Assembly (NCBI GenBank): GCA_933228675.1
Contig: OW121741.1
Location: 53,053,186 to 53,117,185, forward strand
Direction of reading: 5' to 3'
Length of the DNA: 64,000 bases
Source: Stomorhina lunata
Taxonomy: Eukaryota > Arthropoda > Insecta > Diptera > Rhiniidae
Shown piece by piece: positions 10,847 through 22,186 of the stretch. A program made the position numbers and the translations under genes. A model generated the notes under the pieces. That model was not told the DNA's origin. It saw only the letters and a list, made by a program, of their open reading frames with translations, and did not search any database. Numbering within the stretch: the first letter of the stretch is position 1; each line of letters opens with the position of its first letter.

Positions 10847-11097
10847 TTTGACAACAAAACCATGTTGGCCTGTGTTATCTTTGTTGAAGGATATAAACTT
10901 AAAATTAAAAAATAAAAATAATAATACAATTTTTTTTTAATCCAAATATGTACTAAACTTCAAAATGATTTGGGGGGGAACTTTTTTAAGGCCCGCAAAA
11001 AAGTGACCCCACTTTTCATCAGAGATTTTCATGGTCTATATGGCACTGATAGGTATTTTTTGATTATTTAGCACATTGTTCAAAAGTTATACCCCTA

Positions 11098-12907
11098 GTA
11101 TACACTCTTAGTTTTAGAAACATACGTAAAATATATAGCTTATCGGAAAAGTTATTGAAGATTTACTTATTAATCTGAATGGAAAATTATGCTCTAGTTC
11201 TTTGTGCAATTATAATGTGATTTAATTTATCAGCATTAAAGTGATTCCCGGTCTGGGTTATATGGGATATTTCACTAAATGTGAACCGAGTTCGCCCATT
11301 TTTAATATCGAACTTTTCAAGAGATCAGAAATACTTTTGTCAAATGTTGTCACTCTAGAAAGATAACTTTAGGCGCTATCGCGCTAAATAAAGATATTGT
11401 ACAACGTCTTTGTACTAAATGTCATCATCGTAGCTATTATAATTTGTCATTTATTAGCTACTAAGAGATTGCCTTAGGAGAAGTTATACGGGAGCAATTG
11501 TCAAACATGAACGGATTTCTTCCAATTGCAATTAAAAAATTTAAATTTTCGTTGATATGTGAGATACATACATATGTAGGCTTTAAACGAAATCATGTAC
11601 TTAGCCGCATTTTTCGTACTTCCTATAAAGATTACCTGTTATCTATATATAACAAGTAAGAGTATTATATTCGGCTTTGCCGAATCTTGGATACCCTTCA
11701 CCAATGGTGTTCCAAAAGTAAAGTACAAAATGGTAAGAATATATTGTTAATTATATAATTTCTGATTACTGACTTAGTTGAGCCCCACACAAATGCTTGA
11801 TATGTATATTAATTTTCTTTTGTTCATACTAAATGTAATTCCTAGCAATATTTAGCTATGCCGGGAAACGAAAAGCTTTTCGGTGGAGTCATCATCAAGA
11901 ATAGTTATGGATATTTAAGCCAGCCAGTAGCTTCGATATATGTGTCTATTTTACGAAAACTTAATAAAAGATGCTTCAAAATGTAGATCACCTTAGATTT
12001 GCAAGAGCACATCGATTTGATGAAGATTAAGTATTCTGGCATGCAACCCAAAAACAGTGCCCAATGAGGGTTGTGTACTTTAATTCGTACGAATTATCCA
12101 ACTAGTAAAATTTCTTGATTAGTTATGTAAAACTTTGAAGTTAGCGGACTGATTTAGGTCAAAGCTTTAACAATGATTGTCAATGTAAACAAGCCTTAGA
12201 ATTATAGGGTATAAACTCTTAGTTTTAGATACATACGTGAAATATATAGCTTTTAAATGGAATTAAGATGAATACTTCTTCAATAATAATGTATTGTTCT
12301 TTCGATCTGTCCGATGGATGTGTGGAAAGTTTTGCTCTAGTTCATTGTGCAATTATAATGTGATTTAATTTATCAGTATTAAAGTGATTCCCGGTAGGGG
12401 TTATATGGGAGATTTCACTAAATGTAAACTGAGCTCGACCATTTTCAATACCGAACTTTTCAAGAGATCAGAAATACTTTTTCAAATGTTGTGAATCTAG
12501 AAAGTTTATTTTAGGCGCTATCGCCCTGAATAACGATATTGTACAACGTCTTTATACTAAATGTCATCATCGTATCTATTATAATTTGTCATTTATTAGC
12601 TACTAAGAGATTGCCTCAGGCGAAGTTATGCGGAAGCAATTGTCAAACGTGAACGGATTTCTCCCAATTGCAATTAAAAAATTTTAATTTTCGTTGATAT
12701 GTGAGATACATACATACATATGTAGGTTTTGAACGGATATCATGTACTCAGTTACATTTTTGTACTTCCTAGGAAGATTACCTATAATTTGATCTCAAAT
12801 GTTCAAAAGTCAGACACAAAATTAAGATAAATGCAGTGTGTCTGCTTGCTAAAATCAGATTTGTGGAGCTCCCGGAAGGTATAAATATATGCATTTTACA
12901 CAAAATT
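11098..12907. repeat. Segment A of dispersed repeat ABC, reversed copies
   Basis: 11104-11640 is the remainder of the copy split by E2. A second copy starts near 11650 with 'aacaagtaagag', the ATTCGGCTTTGCCGAAT hairpin and 'tacccttcaccaatggtg'. It runs to 12907, where the LINE is inserted. Non-coding. ACACAAAATT at 12898-12907 is the 5' copy of the LINE target duplication. Confidence 0.78.
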
Positions 12908-12938
12908 CCGACGTATTTGGTCTAAGGGTCTAAGATAA

Positions 12939-13256
12939 TTGTACTTGGTAAAGTACGAAATTGTAGCGTCTGTTCAACATGTTAGTTGCGGCTACAAGCG
13001 GGCGTCTGTCTCGGACCGAGCGGCTCGCTTTACAAACGTGGCTCTTGTCTTTGGACTCATCATCCATCGACTAAGCACTTACGATGTTTTAAGCATGGAA
13101 AGAAACAACATTATAGAATATACTACTCCAAGAGGTAATCAAGCGAGAAATCCCCCTGCTACGGCAGCTGGCACAAGGATTTTGGAGGTGCCTAATCTAT
13201 GCAAGAACATCTTGATGAATGAAACCAATTCTATCCAAAGAAATCGAACTATATAA
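12939..13256 (+). other. Short leader ORF of the LINE (105 aa)
   Basis: An ORF in the leader, 12 bp before the main frame. I recognise no domain; the product is basic and of low complexity. It could be a vestigial ORF1 or chance. The position just upstream of the endonuclease frame is the only argument for a function. Confidence 0.35.
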
Positions 13257-13268
13257 ACTAATATAGGC

Positions 13269-16214
13269 ATGAAAGAAAGTTTAAAGTTTGCGACATGGAA
13301 CGTACGCACTCTATACGAAACTGGGAAACTAGAACAACTAAGGCGTGAAATGTTGGGTTATAAAATTGATTTGCTGGTGGTGCAAGAAGCTAGATGGACA
13401 GGACAAGGGGAAGTTCGGAACGAAAATACTGTGTTACTTTACTCCGGTCGCCCGGATGGTGATGAACATAGTAGGGGTGTTGGCTTTCTGATGACTAAAA
13501 GAATAGCTAAAGCCATGATAGCATGGTACCCTATCAATGAGAGGCTAATGGCAATAAAACTTAAGACCAAAGCTCGTAATATGATAATTATCAATGTCTA
13601 CGCCCCTACTGAAATCCAATCTGAAAACGATAAAGACGAATTTTACGATATATTAACTAGTTGGATGAACAGTAATGTACATAATTGTGACATTACTATG
13701 ATACTGGGCGACTTTAACGCCAAAGTTGGCTCAAACAACACCGGTTTGGAACACTACATTGGTAAGCACGGTGTCGGAGTAAGAAATGACAACGGAGAAA
13801 GATTAATCGAACTATGCTGTGAGAGGAAACTTGTTGTAGGTGGCACAATTTTTCCTCATAAGCTCCACCATAAAATAACTTGGATATCGCCGAACGGTGT
13901 CACTAAGAACCAAATTGATCACATTTTGATCAACTCTAAGTGGCGATCATCTTTACTTGATGTACGCTCGAAGCGCGGAGCAGATATAAACAGCGACCAC
14001 CATCTAGTTATATCTAAAGTTCGTTTGAAGGTAGCGGCTCTGAGGTCAGAAACGGCAAAAGTCGATCGGAAAATTGATGTTGGGAAACTGGAATCAGAGC
14101 GACACCGAACTGCCTTTATAACATCCATAAGGAATCGGCTTCCAGATATTTTAAACAACAACGCCGCAAATATAAACGAAATCGGAAGGTGTATCACTCA
14201 GACATACAATGAGGTTGGTCAACAAACGTTAGGTTTTAAAGACCATAAAAGGAAAGTATGGCTCACCCAAGCAACATGGGACCTGGTTCAACAACGTAAA
14301 ACCATAAAAAATGCGAGTCTAAATGCAAACGCTGATGTTGAAGAGCTTAACACAATGTACCGTGACCTGTCCAACAGAATAAAAAGGTCTGCAAGGAGGG
14401 ACAAGAGAATATGGGTAGATGAACAAGCAAGCCAAGCTGAGTCAGCTGCAAATAAAGGCGACATGAGGACCTTATACAATATATCAAGGGCGTTGTGTGG
14501 CAAACTTACCTACACCAATAGTCCCATTCTGAGTAGTAGCGGTGCACTTCTCTCAACCCCGGATGAACAATTAATACGATGGCTGGAATACTTCCAGTCA
14601 ACATTAAACAATCCCATTGGATTAGAACCGCTGACGGAAGTGCAAAATGAAACCAACCATGACTGTTTATTCAGTGGAATTTCAGACAGCCCACCTACAT
14701 TACAAGAAGTGAAGAATGCCATTAAAAGCCTTAAGCGTAACAAGGCCCCGGGCAATGACAATATATCAGCGGAGATGCTTTTATGTGACGTTGAAGGATC
14801 GGCGAGACTGTGGCACCCATTTGTGCGTAAAATATGGGAAGAAGAAGCTCTACCAACCTCCTGGAATGAAGGTATACTAGTCAAAATACCAAAAAAGGGT
14901 GACTCCAAAGACTGCAATAACTACAGGGGAATAACACTTCTTCCAATACCGAGCAAAATACTAAGTCGAGTAATTTTGAATAGAATGTCTGACGCAGTTT
15001 CTGAAACACTCCGCGAAAATTAGTTTGGGTTCCGAGAGAATAGATCTTGTGTTGATCTAATCAACACAGTAAGAATAGTATTGGAGCAATGTAATGAATT
15101 CCGCACCCCCATTTATCTAGCGTTTATCGACTTTATGAAGGCCTTCGACAGTGTCAACAGGTGCTATCTATGGAGAATTTTAGAAAACCGTAACATGCCA
15201 ACGAAAATTCTGAACTTAATTCGGGCAATGTACGTGGACTTTAAATGCCGGGTTCTACATAAAGGTAAATTGTCTAATCCGTTCGAAGTTACTACTGGAG
15301 TATGACAAGGATGTATATTATCACCTATACTTTTTATCCTTGTCATCGACAATATAATTCGCACGGCACTGAATGGTAGACGTGGTATCCAATGGACACC
15401 ATTTAAGCAACTCGAGGACGTGGAATACGCCGATGACGTATGTCTTCTAAGCCAAAGACCAGCTCACCTTCAAGAAAACACTAGCGCTATTACTGTTGAA
15501 TCTCGGGCAGCTGGGCTGGAAATCAATATCTCCAAGACAAAGATTATGCCTGGAGGCTATGGCGCAAACCCTTCGCCACACATCAATGTGGATAACGAGG
15601 GTATTGGTTGTGTAGGTACCTTTAATTATCTTGGTAGTTTGGTATCTACAAAAGGTGGCGCCGATGAGGATATTGAATCGCGTATTAATAAGGCAAAATC
15701 TGCATTCGGCATTCTCCGAACTATATGGAAATCTTGGCAAATATCAACAACAACTAAGTTACGAATATATAACTCGAATATCAAGTCCAACTTGTATTAC
15801 GGCTGCGAAACTTGGAAACGCACAAATGTCATCGATAAGCGCCTGCAAACCTTTGCAAACAAATGCTTGCGGCAAATCCTTAATATATGGTGGCCAAATC
15901 GAATAAGAAATGAAGATCTACTAAACGCTACAAACCAAATCCCTTCTTCTATAGAGGTATGTCAGCGAAAATGGCGATGGATAGGCCACACACTTCGAAG
16001 GCCAAATACCAACATTGCTCGACAAGCGCTTCGTTGGAATCCACAAGGAAGCGGCCGTCGTGTTGGTGCACCTGCTAGAACGTGGAGAAGGTCAATTGAT
16101 GCGGAGTTACAAGCAGCAAACTATTCATGGAATGATGTATGCCTAACATCTCGCAATAGAGTTCGATATAAAAGGATGGTTGAGGCCCTATGCTCCACTG
16201 GGAGTCAAGGATAA
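13269..16214 (+). pseudogene. LINE endonuclease-reverse transcriptase, two nonsense codons
   Basis: One reading frame of 982 codons starting at MKESLKFATWNVRTL. The N-terminal APE-type endonuclease shows ATWNVRTLYETG, VVQEARWTGQG, NVYAPTE, GDFNAKVG and SDHHLV. The reverse transcriptase follows with NNYRGITLLP, IDFMKAFDSVN and the catalytic YADD (15426-15437). The C-terminal part has YLGSLVSTKGG, WRWIGHTLRRP and a final ALCSTGSQG. Two in-frame stops break it: TAG at 15021-15023, where CAG (Gln) is expected before FGFRE, and TGA at 15303-15305, where CGA (Arg) is expected before QGC. Both look like C-to-T changes. There are no frameshifts, so the copy is fairly young but cannot make full-length protein. 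Confidence 0.9.
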
Positions 16215-16226
16215 CAGAAGAAGAAG

Positions 16227-17455
16227 ACACAAAATTTTAGGATATCGTAAATTTCATCATTGTCGATCAAAACACCTGAAATATCGCTTAAACACTAAAT
16301 TATATCTACCACAAATTACTAAATGCATCAGAGTTCAGGTAATCCCCTGCGAAGTACGCTATTAAATTTCATCAAAATAAACATCTTAGATATCGACAAA
16401 ACAGGAGCTCCAAAAACTTGACTACAACAGAAAAAAGGACAGACAGGTAGACGGACGGAAAAACAGACAGACGGACGTCGCGAAATCGATTCTCCTGCCG
16501 ATTCTGAGCCGATCGGTACAATTTGAATGGTATTCATAATCAGATTTGTAGAGTTTATACATCAGATTTTAGGAAATCCTTCCACAAAGAACGCTGTCAA
16601 ATTTCATCACAATCGATCTATAAACACCTAAGATATCGCTGAAACAATACTTACAATATGTAAACAAAATTTCTTAGACACGTACTTTGGGGAATTTGCT
16701 GCACATCACAGGTAGTGTTATGGCGATATCTCAGTTGTTTATGGACCGCTTTTGAAAAAATTTAATAACATGCTTGGCGGGAGAATGTCCTAAAATCTGA
16801 TATAAAATTTATGCATGTCCGTGCTAAAGGATGATGGTTTTTCCTATTTCTGCATTTCATTTTTTCAACAAATATTCTCTAATGCGTACTTTGGGCAATT
16901 TGCAATACATCAAATTTAGTGTTTTGGCGATATCTCAGTGGTTTATGGACCGATTTTGATAAAATTTTACAGAGTGCTTTGGGGAACTATTTCAAACAAT
17001 CTGATGTATAATATATTATACATATATATATAATAATAATAATAATATATATATTATTATCACATGTACACCAGGAGTATATTTTTTCTCTTGTTATTCA
17101 AAAGTGTGTTTCAATCAAAAATTTTTAAATTTTCGTCTAATTTTTGGTATTTTTTCAATATTTTCGGTGTTTATAAAACGATTTTAATGGAATTTAATAG
17201 CGTGCATTGCGGGAGAATTTCCTAAAATCTGATATATAATTTATGTAGGTCCATCCTCCAGGGGCTTCAGAAACTTGATTTCAACAGACAGACGGACGGA
17301 CAGACAGACAGACGGACATCGCTTAATCGATTCTCCTCCCGATTCTGAGTCGATCGGTATAATTTTTATGGGTCTGCGATCACTAATAAAAAAATTACAA
17401 ACGGAATCACAAACTTATAATACCATTTCACCTATTGGTGAAGGGTATAAAAATG
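16227..17455. repeat. Segments C and B of dispersed repeat ABC
   Basis: Continues the repeat copy interrupted by the LINE: 'gaaatatcgcttaaacac', 'gtaatcccctgcgaagtacg', a CAGACAGGTAGACGGACGG tract (about 16436-16475), two related sub-units with 'tttggcgatatctcag', then an (AT/ATA)n tract (17027-17065). Segment B (17100-17455) ends in 'cctattggtgaagggtata'. Together with 11650-12897 this is the most complete ABC unit in the window (about 2.5 kb without the LINE). Confidence 0.72.
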
Positions 17456-18252
17456 GAGTGTTCGTTGGTAATTGAATCAGTTAAGAACGGCTGAACCTAT
17501 TTTGAATTTTTTTTTTTACCCTGATGATTGTTATGACCCGGGTCAGGTTCTTATGTAAAGAAAAATTGACCACGCCCATGTTTACGCCCACTTTTAAAAA
17601 TGTACATTAATTTGGAAGACGGTCGTACTAATGTGTCCTATTTTTCTTCTGAATATTTGCAGTAGCCCAGATTAAGTTTTTATTAAAGGAAAGATTTACC
17701 ACGCCCACTCTTACGCACACTGTTTTCGATTTAACTAAAATCGGAAAACGGCTGGGCTGATTTGGCTAATTTTTCTTTTGCAGTTACTGCGAACATGCAA
17801 AAAAAAAAAAATAAGCCAATTTGAGTTTTTAAAGAATGAAAAAATTACCACGCTCATTTACGCATCCACTTTTTTATTTCTTAAAAATAGCTGAAACGAT
17901 TATGCTAACTTTTCTTAGAAATGTTAATAGTAATTCAATTTGAGTATTTAGAGAATGAAAAATTTGACACTCCCTATTTTACGCCTACCTTTACGCCCAC
18001 TATTTTAAATTTGTCTTAAATTGAGAAGAAACTACACCGATTTGGATAGGTTTTTTTTCTGAATATTTATAGCAATGCAATTTAAGTTTTTAGTGCAAGA
18101 AAAATTTACCACACCCACTTTTTTCGGTTTATCTAAAACCGGAAAATGTCTACACCGATTCGACTAATTGTTTTTACATATTTTTAGTTATCAAATTTAT
18201 GTTTTCAGAGAATGAACAATTTTCAGCTCCCATTTTCACGCCCATTTTTTTA
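17456..18252. repeat. Degenerate tandem repeat, ~130-140-bp period
   Basis: Recurrent phrases 'atttaccacgcccac', 'cggaaaacggctg.gctgattt', 'tttttcttctgaatatttgcagt' and 'gagtttttagagaatgaa' appear about six times (near 17560, 17690, 17840, 17965, 18100 and 18215). The first part ('tataaaaatggagtgttcg', 'gttaagaacggctgaacc') looks like another Helitron-type 5' end, so the array may be the remains of an older or larger Helitron. No coding sequence. Confidence 0.6.
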
Positions 18253-19920
18253 TCTATAAATATAAAAATGCAACTTTTCGTTGTAACTCTATAACTCAAG
18301 AACGGGCACCCATCCATAAATGTTTAGACTTTGTTCGGATTATTTAGTAGATGGTTTATGTGAAGTTTGCTCAAAATCGGTCAAGCGGTTTTTCATTTAT
18401 CACATTTTGTTGTAACACCCTAATATACATATATAAAAATTAATGTTTGTCAGTATGTTCTTTATAGAATAGTAAACTATGCAATAATCATTAGCAAAAT
18501 TGTTACGCATGAGCATATGAAGGTCTCTTAACTGATGTGACCAGTTTCTGACAGGTGACGCCAACAAAAATACTCCAAATGAATTAAATCGTAAAGTGTG
18601 CATTCGATCATCTTTGGCAAAGTTGTTGTGCATGAGCCGACGAAGGTTTTAAAGTTGGTATGACGAATTTCCGATAGGTAGAGTCACTGAAAATGACTCC
18701 AAATGAATTTAATCGTAAACTGTGCATTTGATCATCTTTGGCAAAGTTGTTGCGCGTAAGCCGACGAATGTTTCAAAGTTGGTATGAACAATTTCCGATA
18801 GATAGCGCCACTGAAATTTAGATGTGCTGGGTGAAAGCTCTAGGGGAGTAAATTTAAAAACTATATTCAGTACAAGCAGTTGTTTCCCAGCAAAAATTTA
18901 ACAGCAGTTGGAATATAGTAAAAAGTGATATGAAGTCTATATAAGGACTTTGAAGCTCTGTAAGGAGGGGCCATTTCAGACAGATCGGAATAGGGTTGCA
19001 ATATGCTGGGTAAAAGCTCGAAGCAGTTGTTTCTAAGCAAAAATTTGACGGCGGGTAGAATGTAGTAAAAAGTAATATAAAGTCATAATGACTTTAAATC
19101 TCTAAAGTGACCATTTTTGACAGACCGGCCAAATTACCGCATTCGATATCGATCGAAAACTCAGACTTTTTGGCAAATATTGTAAAGCCTACCTTAGGGA
19201 TGTTCAAAGCTACTTCAATGCAAAAAGTTTATTGAAATTTGGTATCCATTATGATTCGTTTTTAAAAACATGTAGTTCAATTAAAACACTTTTACTATTG
19301 GTCATCATTTGGCAAATAACTACAAAAAAAAAAAAATAAAGTAAACAGAGCACCTTTAAAATAATTTTGATTATCCTTAAAGTATGCTATACAAATGTTT
19401 TGAAATTATCTGAGAATTCGATATCGAGATTCGGTAATTTGGGCTCTGAATAAAGTTGCGAAATACTCAGTACTCAGTATATGCAGTTGTTTCTCAGAAA
19501 AAATTTTACAGGGTGTGTAATTCAGTAAAAAGTGATATGAAGACGTAAGGACTTTGAAGCTCTGTAGGGACCATTTCGGACAGACCTGAATGAGGTTGCT
19601 ACAAAGTGGGTTGAAGCTCTAGGGGAGTAGATTAAAAAGCTATGTTAAGTACAAGGCCCAAGGGCAAACACTTAACGTTTGTGGTATAAATTTGGAAGAA
19701 TCATGTTTTTCACATGGCCTTCTAGAGCCGGTACCCCTAACCGTTTGTTTTTTCATGCTTAAATGGATATATAAACAATATATAAATGTTTTGGATTATG
19801 TTTTAAAATTGGAGGCAATTAATAAAATATATATTTTTTTTAATAAATGAATTTGTTATTAAAATAAAATTTTTCTATTATTTCACTTGATACGTAGCGA
19901 AGCACGTACCGGGCAGCTAG
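18253..19920 (+). mobile_element. Non-autonomous Helitron, 1.67 kb
   Basis: Starts TCTATAAATATAAAAATGCA and ends GGGCAGCTAG. It sits between A (18252) and T (19921), as expected for Helitrons (5' TC, 3' CTAG, insertion between A and T, no target duplication). A hairpin TACGT/ACGTA (19891-19895 and 19904-19908, 8-nt loop) lies 8 bp before the CTAG. No Rep/helicase is encoded. The right flank matches segment A, but the left flank is the 17456-18252 repeat rather than the other half of segment A. A simple single insertion into ABC is therefore not demonstrated, and the 5' boundary is less certain than the 3' one. Confidence 0.68.
18479..18840. repeat. Three ~120-bp tandem copies inside the Helitron
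   Basis: Copies start near 18479, 18599 and 18721. Shared phrases include 'gatcatctttggcaaagttgtt', 'gagccgacgaaggtt' and 'ccgataggta'. Further on, a related block ('gcagttgtttc', 'gtaaaaagtgatatgaagtc') occurs three times (about 18890, 19025 and 19485). Confidence 0.75.
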
Positions 19921-20357
19921 TTTGATATATAATACATTCTCAAATATTATCATAATGTTCAAAAGTCAGACACAAATTTAAGATATATGCAGTGTGTCTG
20001 TCTGCTAAAATGCATTTTACATTGTCGATCAAAACACCTGAAATATCGCTTAAACACTAAAGTATATATACCACAAATTACCGAATGTATCAGAATTTAG
20101 GCAATCCCCTGCGAAGAACGCTATTAAATTTCATCCAAATAAACATCTGAAATATCGACAAAATAGGAGTTCCAAAAACTTGACTACAACAGACAAACGG
20201 ACAGACAGGTAGACAGACGGACGGACACACAGGTAGAGAGACAGACGGACAGACATACAAACAGACAGACGGACGTCGCGAAATCGATTCTCCTGCCGAT
20301 TCTGCGTCGATCGGTACAAGTTGAATGGTATTCATAATCAGATTTGTGGAGTTTATA
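19921..20357. repeat. Segments A/C of dispersed repeat ABC with CAGACGGA tract
   Basis: Begins 'tttgatatataatacattctc' and ends at 'gtttata', the left TA of the Tc1 element. The tract at about 20188-20275 is an irregular CAGACGGA/CAGACAGG array. Non-coding. Confidence 0.75.
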
Positions 20358-21975
20358 CAGTCAACAAAAAAATCGTTACACTTACTAACTCAGAATAAAG
20401 AGAAACAAAGTAATAAAAATAAACAAAGAAAATATGATTTATTAACCACAAATTAAAGCTTGAGTTCCATATTATAAACTTAAATAAAAATTGTTTTTGT
20501 AATGTTAATTACATAGAGAAAAATAATGACAACAAAAATATGTCCATATTCGTAGACAAAAAAACTTGTACAGTAGGATAAAAGCTTAAAATTACGACAA
20601 TAAATAAAGAAATATATATTTTAGTATTTGGTATATTGACCTTTAGCTTCTTTGGCGGCTAAGAGCCTTTTCGGCATTAAGTGCATAAGATTTTTTGTAA
20701 CTTCTCCAGGAATAGAACTCCATATATCCCTTTAGGCGATTTTTAGGGTTTCTTTGCTAGAAATCCGGGAATCCTTTAATTTAGTTTTCATATATGACCG
20801 CAAATGCTCAATCGGGTTTAAATCTGGGCTTTGTGGAGGATGCGGTAACACTTTTTGTGTTATACAGCAGCCACTCCTTGACTACATAGTGCTTTGGATC
20901 GTTATCTTGGACGAATGCAAACCCATTTTTTGAGCAGATTGAGCCAAATTGTTTTTTTAAAATATTTAAATAATCCGTTTTATTCATATTTCCTTCCACA
21001 AAAACAAGATTTCTACATTTGCACTCATAGCACCCCACACCATTACATTTCCACCACCGTGATTAACAGTGTGTGTTACGTTACGTGGATTTAAAGCCTC
21101 TCCTTACTTTCTCCATACAAATTTTCCACCGTCACTGCCAAATATATTAATTTTGGATTCGTCGGTTAAAACTACTGTTTCCCAAAATGCATTGTCTTTG
21201 CCGATAAACTCATTTGCATACTTTAGGCGTTTTTGGATATTTACTTTGGAAAGGAGGGGTTTCTTGCGAGCTGCGTATCTATATAAATCTTTCGAATGAA
21301 GGAAATTTCGTACGGTCTGTGGAGTCACATCAGCTATTTTTAAATTTTTAAGTTCTTGTGCCATATTTACAGCAGAAACTTTTGGGTCCTTCTTCACTAT
21401 ATTGCATATTTTTCGCTCAAGCTGAGGAGTATTTTTTTTTTTTTTGGGCGACCACTTCCACTAGGTCTTTCTAGAGAATTATTTCTTTGAAAGTTTTTTA
21501 TTACGTAGTGTACGGTATTATGTGGATTTTTACTATTTTTCCGATTTTACGTATGGAATTATTTTCCTTCCATAAATTTATAATTAATTCCTTAATATCT
21601 TTCGAAATTTGTTTTTTCGCCTTTTTTGCAATTATAGTACCAAATAAAGTACCAATCAGTTCAAAAAATATAAATTGACTAACTCCAAACGTGATCGAAT
21701 CAATTTTCCACTAAAAAATTTGTAACGGGACTTTTTGTGCAAAGAAAATACTCGGTGTACAAGTTTTTTTTTGTTTAAGAATATTGACATATTTTTGTTG
21801 TTGTTATTTCTCTCTTTACAATTAACATTACAAAAACAAACTTTATGTTATTTTATAATATGGATCTCAAGCTTTAAATTTTGTTTAATAAATCTTATTA
21901 TCTTTGTATGTTTTTATTACTATATTCCTCTTTATTCTAAGTTGGTAAATGTACAAGTTGTTTTTTTGTTGACTG
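20358..21975 (-). mobile_element. Tc1/mariner-type transposon, decayed
   Basis: 1,618 bp flanked by TA (20356-20357 and 21976-21977), with terminal inverted repeats CAGTCAACAAAAAAA at both ends. A subterminal motif ACAAAAAAACTTGTACA (about 20558) recurs inverted near 21743 and 21950, giving an IR/DR-like layout. It encodes a broken minus-strand transposase. Confidence 0.88.
20690..21640 (-). pseudogene. Tc1-like transposase pseudogene
   Basis: Minus-strand pieces in different frames. An N-terminal helix-turn-helix region (about 21640-21480: SKDIKELIINLWKE, SIRKIGKI) comes first. The central part (21397-21104) has VTPQTVRNFLHSK, KRLKYANEFIG and the first catalytic Asp in VLTDESKINIFGSDG, ending VWRK. 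21038-20808 has FVEGNMN and FVQDNDPKH with the second Asp, then shifts frame. The C-terminal SPDLNPIEHL motif with the catalytic Glu lies around 20830-20800 in yet another frame. Motif order and TA duplication place it in the Tc1 branch. At least three frame breaks make it inactive. Confidence 0.82.
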
Positions 21976-22066
21976 TATATCAAATTTTAGGAAATCATTC
22001 CTCAAATAAAATAAAAATTTCATCAGAATCGGTCCATAAACACCTGAGATATCACTGAAACAATAC
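21976..22066. repeat. Segment C of dispersed repeat ABC
   Basis: Continues the copy split by the Tc1 element ('aaattttaggaaatcattcc', 'ctgagatatcactgaaacaa'). It breaks off at about 22067, where Harbinger sequence starts. Confidence 0.65.
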
Positions 22067-22186
22067 TTACAACACTCGTCTTTAATAATAACAAACGATC
22101 AGCTGTTAATTATAAAGCAAAAATTTTCGGAAGAAAATTTTTAAAAATTAATAAAAAGGAACTAAAATAAAGTAGAAAAATGGAAG

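Larger units (their letters stand above)
7445..11097 (-). mobile_element. DNA transposon E2 with intact 570-aa ORF
   Basis: Outer inverted repeats TAGGGGTATAAC lie at 7447-7458 and 11086-11097. They are bounded by GTATAC at 7439-7444 and 11098-11103; two extra bases (AT) lie between the left duplication and the repeat. Removing the element restores 'agggtatacactcttag', the uninterrupted sequence seen reversed near 2533-2550. Inside are long inverted blocks (7681-7950 and 10568-10846) and a short inverted ACACAGGCC motif (about 7644 and 10873). The single large gene is on the minus strand. I do not recognise a named superfamily. Confidence 0.82.
12908..16226 (+). mobile_element. Full-length LINE (RTE-like), 3.3 kb
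   Basis: A non-LTR retrotransposon bounded by the 10-bp direct repeats ACACAAAATT (12898-12907 and 16227-16236). The flanks rejoin to the normal ABC sequence 'ttttacacaaaattttagga' (compare 3430-3445 reversed). It has a 360-bp leader, a single endonuclease/reverse transcriptase frame (13269-16214) and almost no 3' UTR, ending in 'aacagaagaagaag'. The short tandem tail in place of poly(A), and the endonuclease similarity to database entries named craniofacial development protein 2-like, fit the RTE/BovB group. The clade assignment is from memory. Confidence 0.87.

Noticed and set aside
13919..14917. Open frames on the minus strand within the LINE
   Set aside because: They are shadows of the endonuclease/reverse transcriptase frame and show no family motifs.
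16180..16365. Small frame spanning the LINE 3' end and flank
   Set aside because: It crosses the element boundary and target duplication, so it is not a biological unit.
20388..21975. A functional Tc1 transposase
   Set aside because: At least three frame changes separate the helix-turn-helix, the two Asp motifs and the SPDLNPIE motif.
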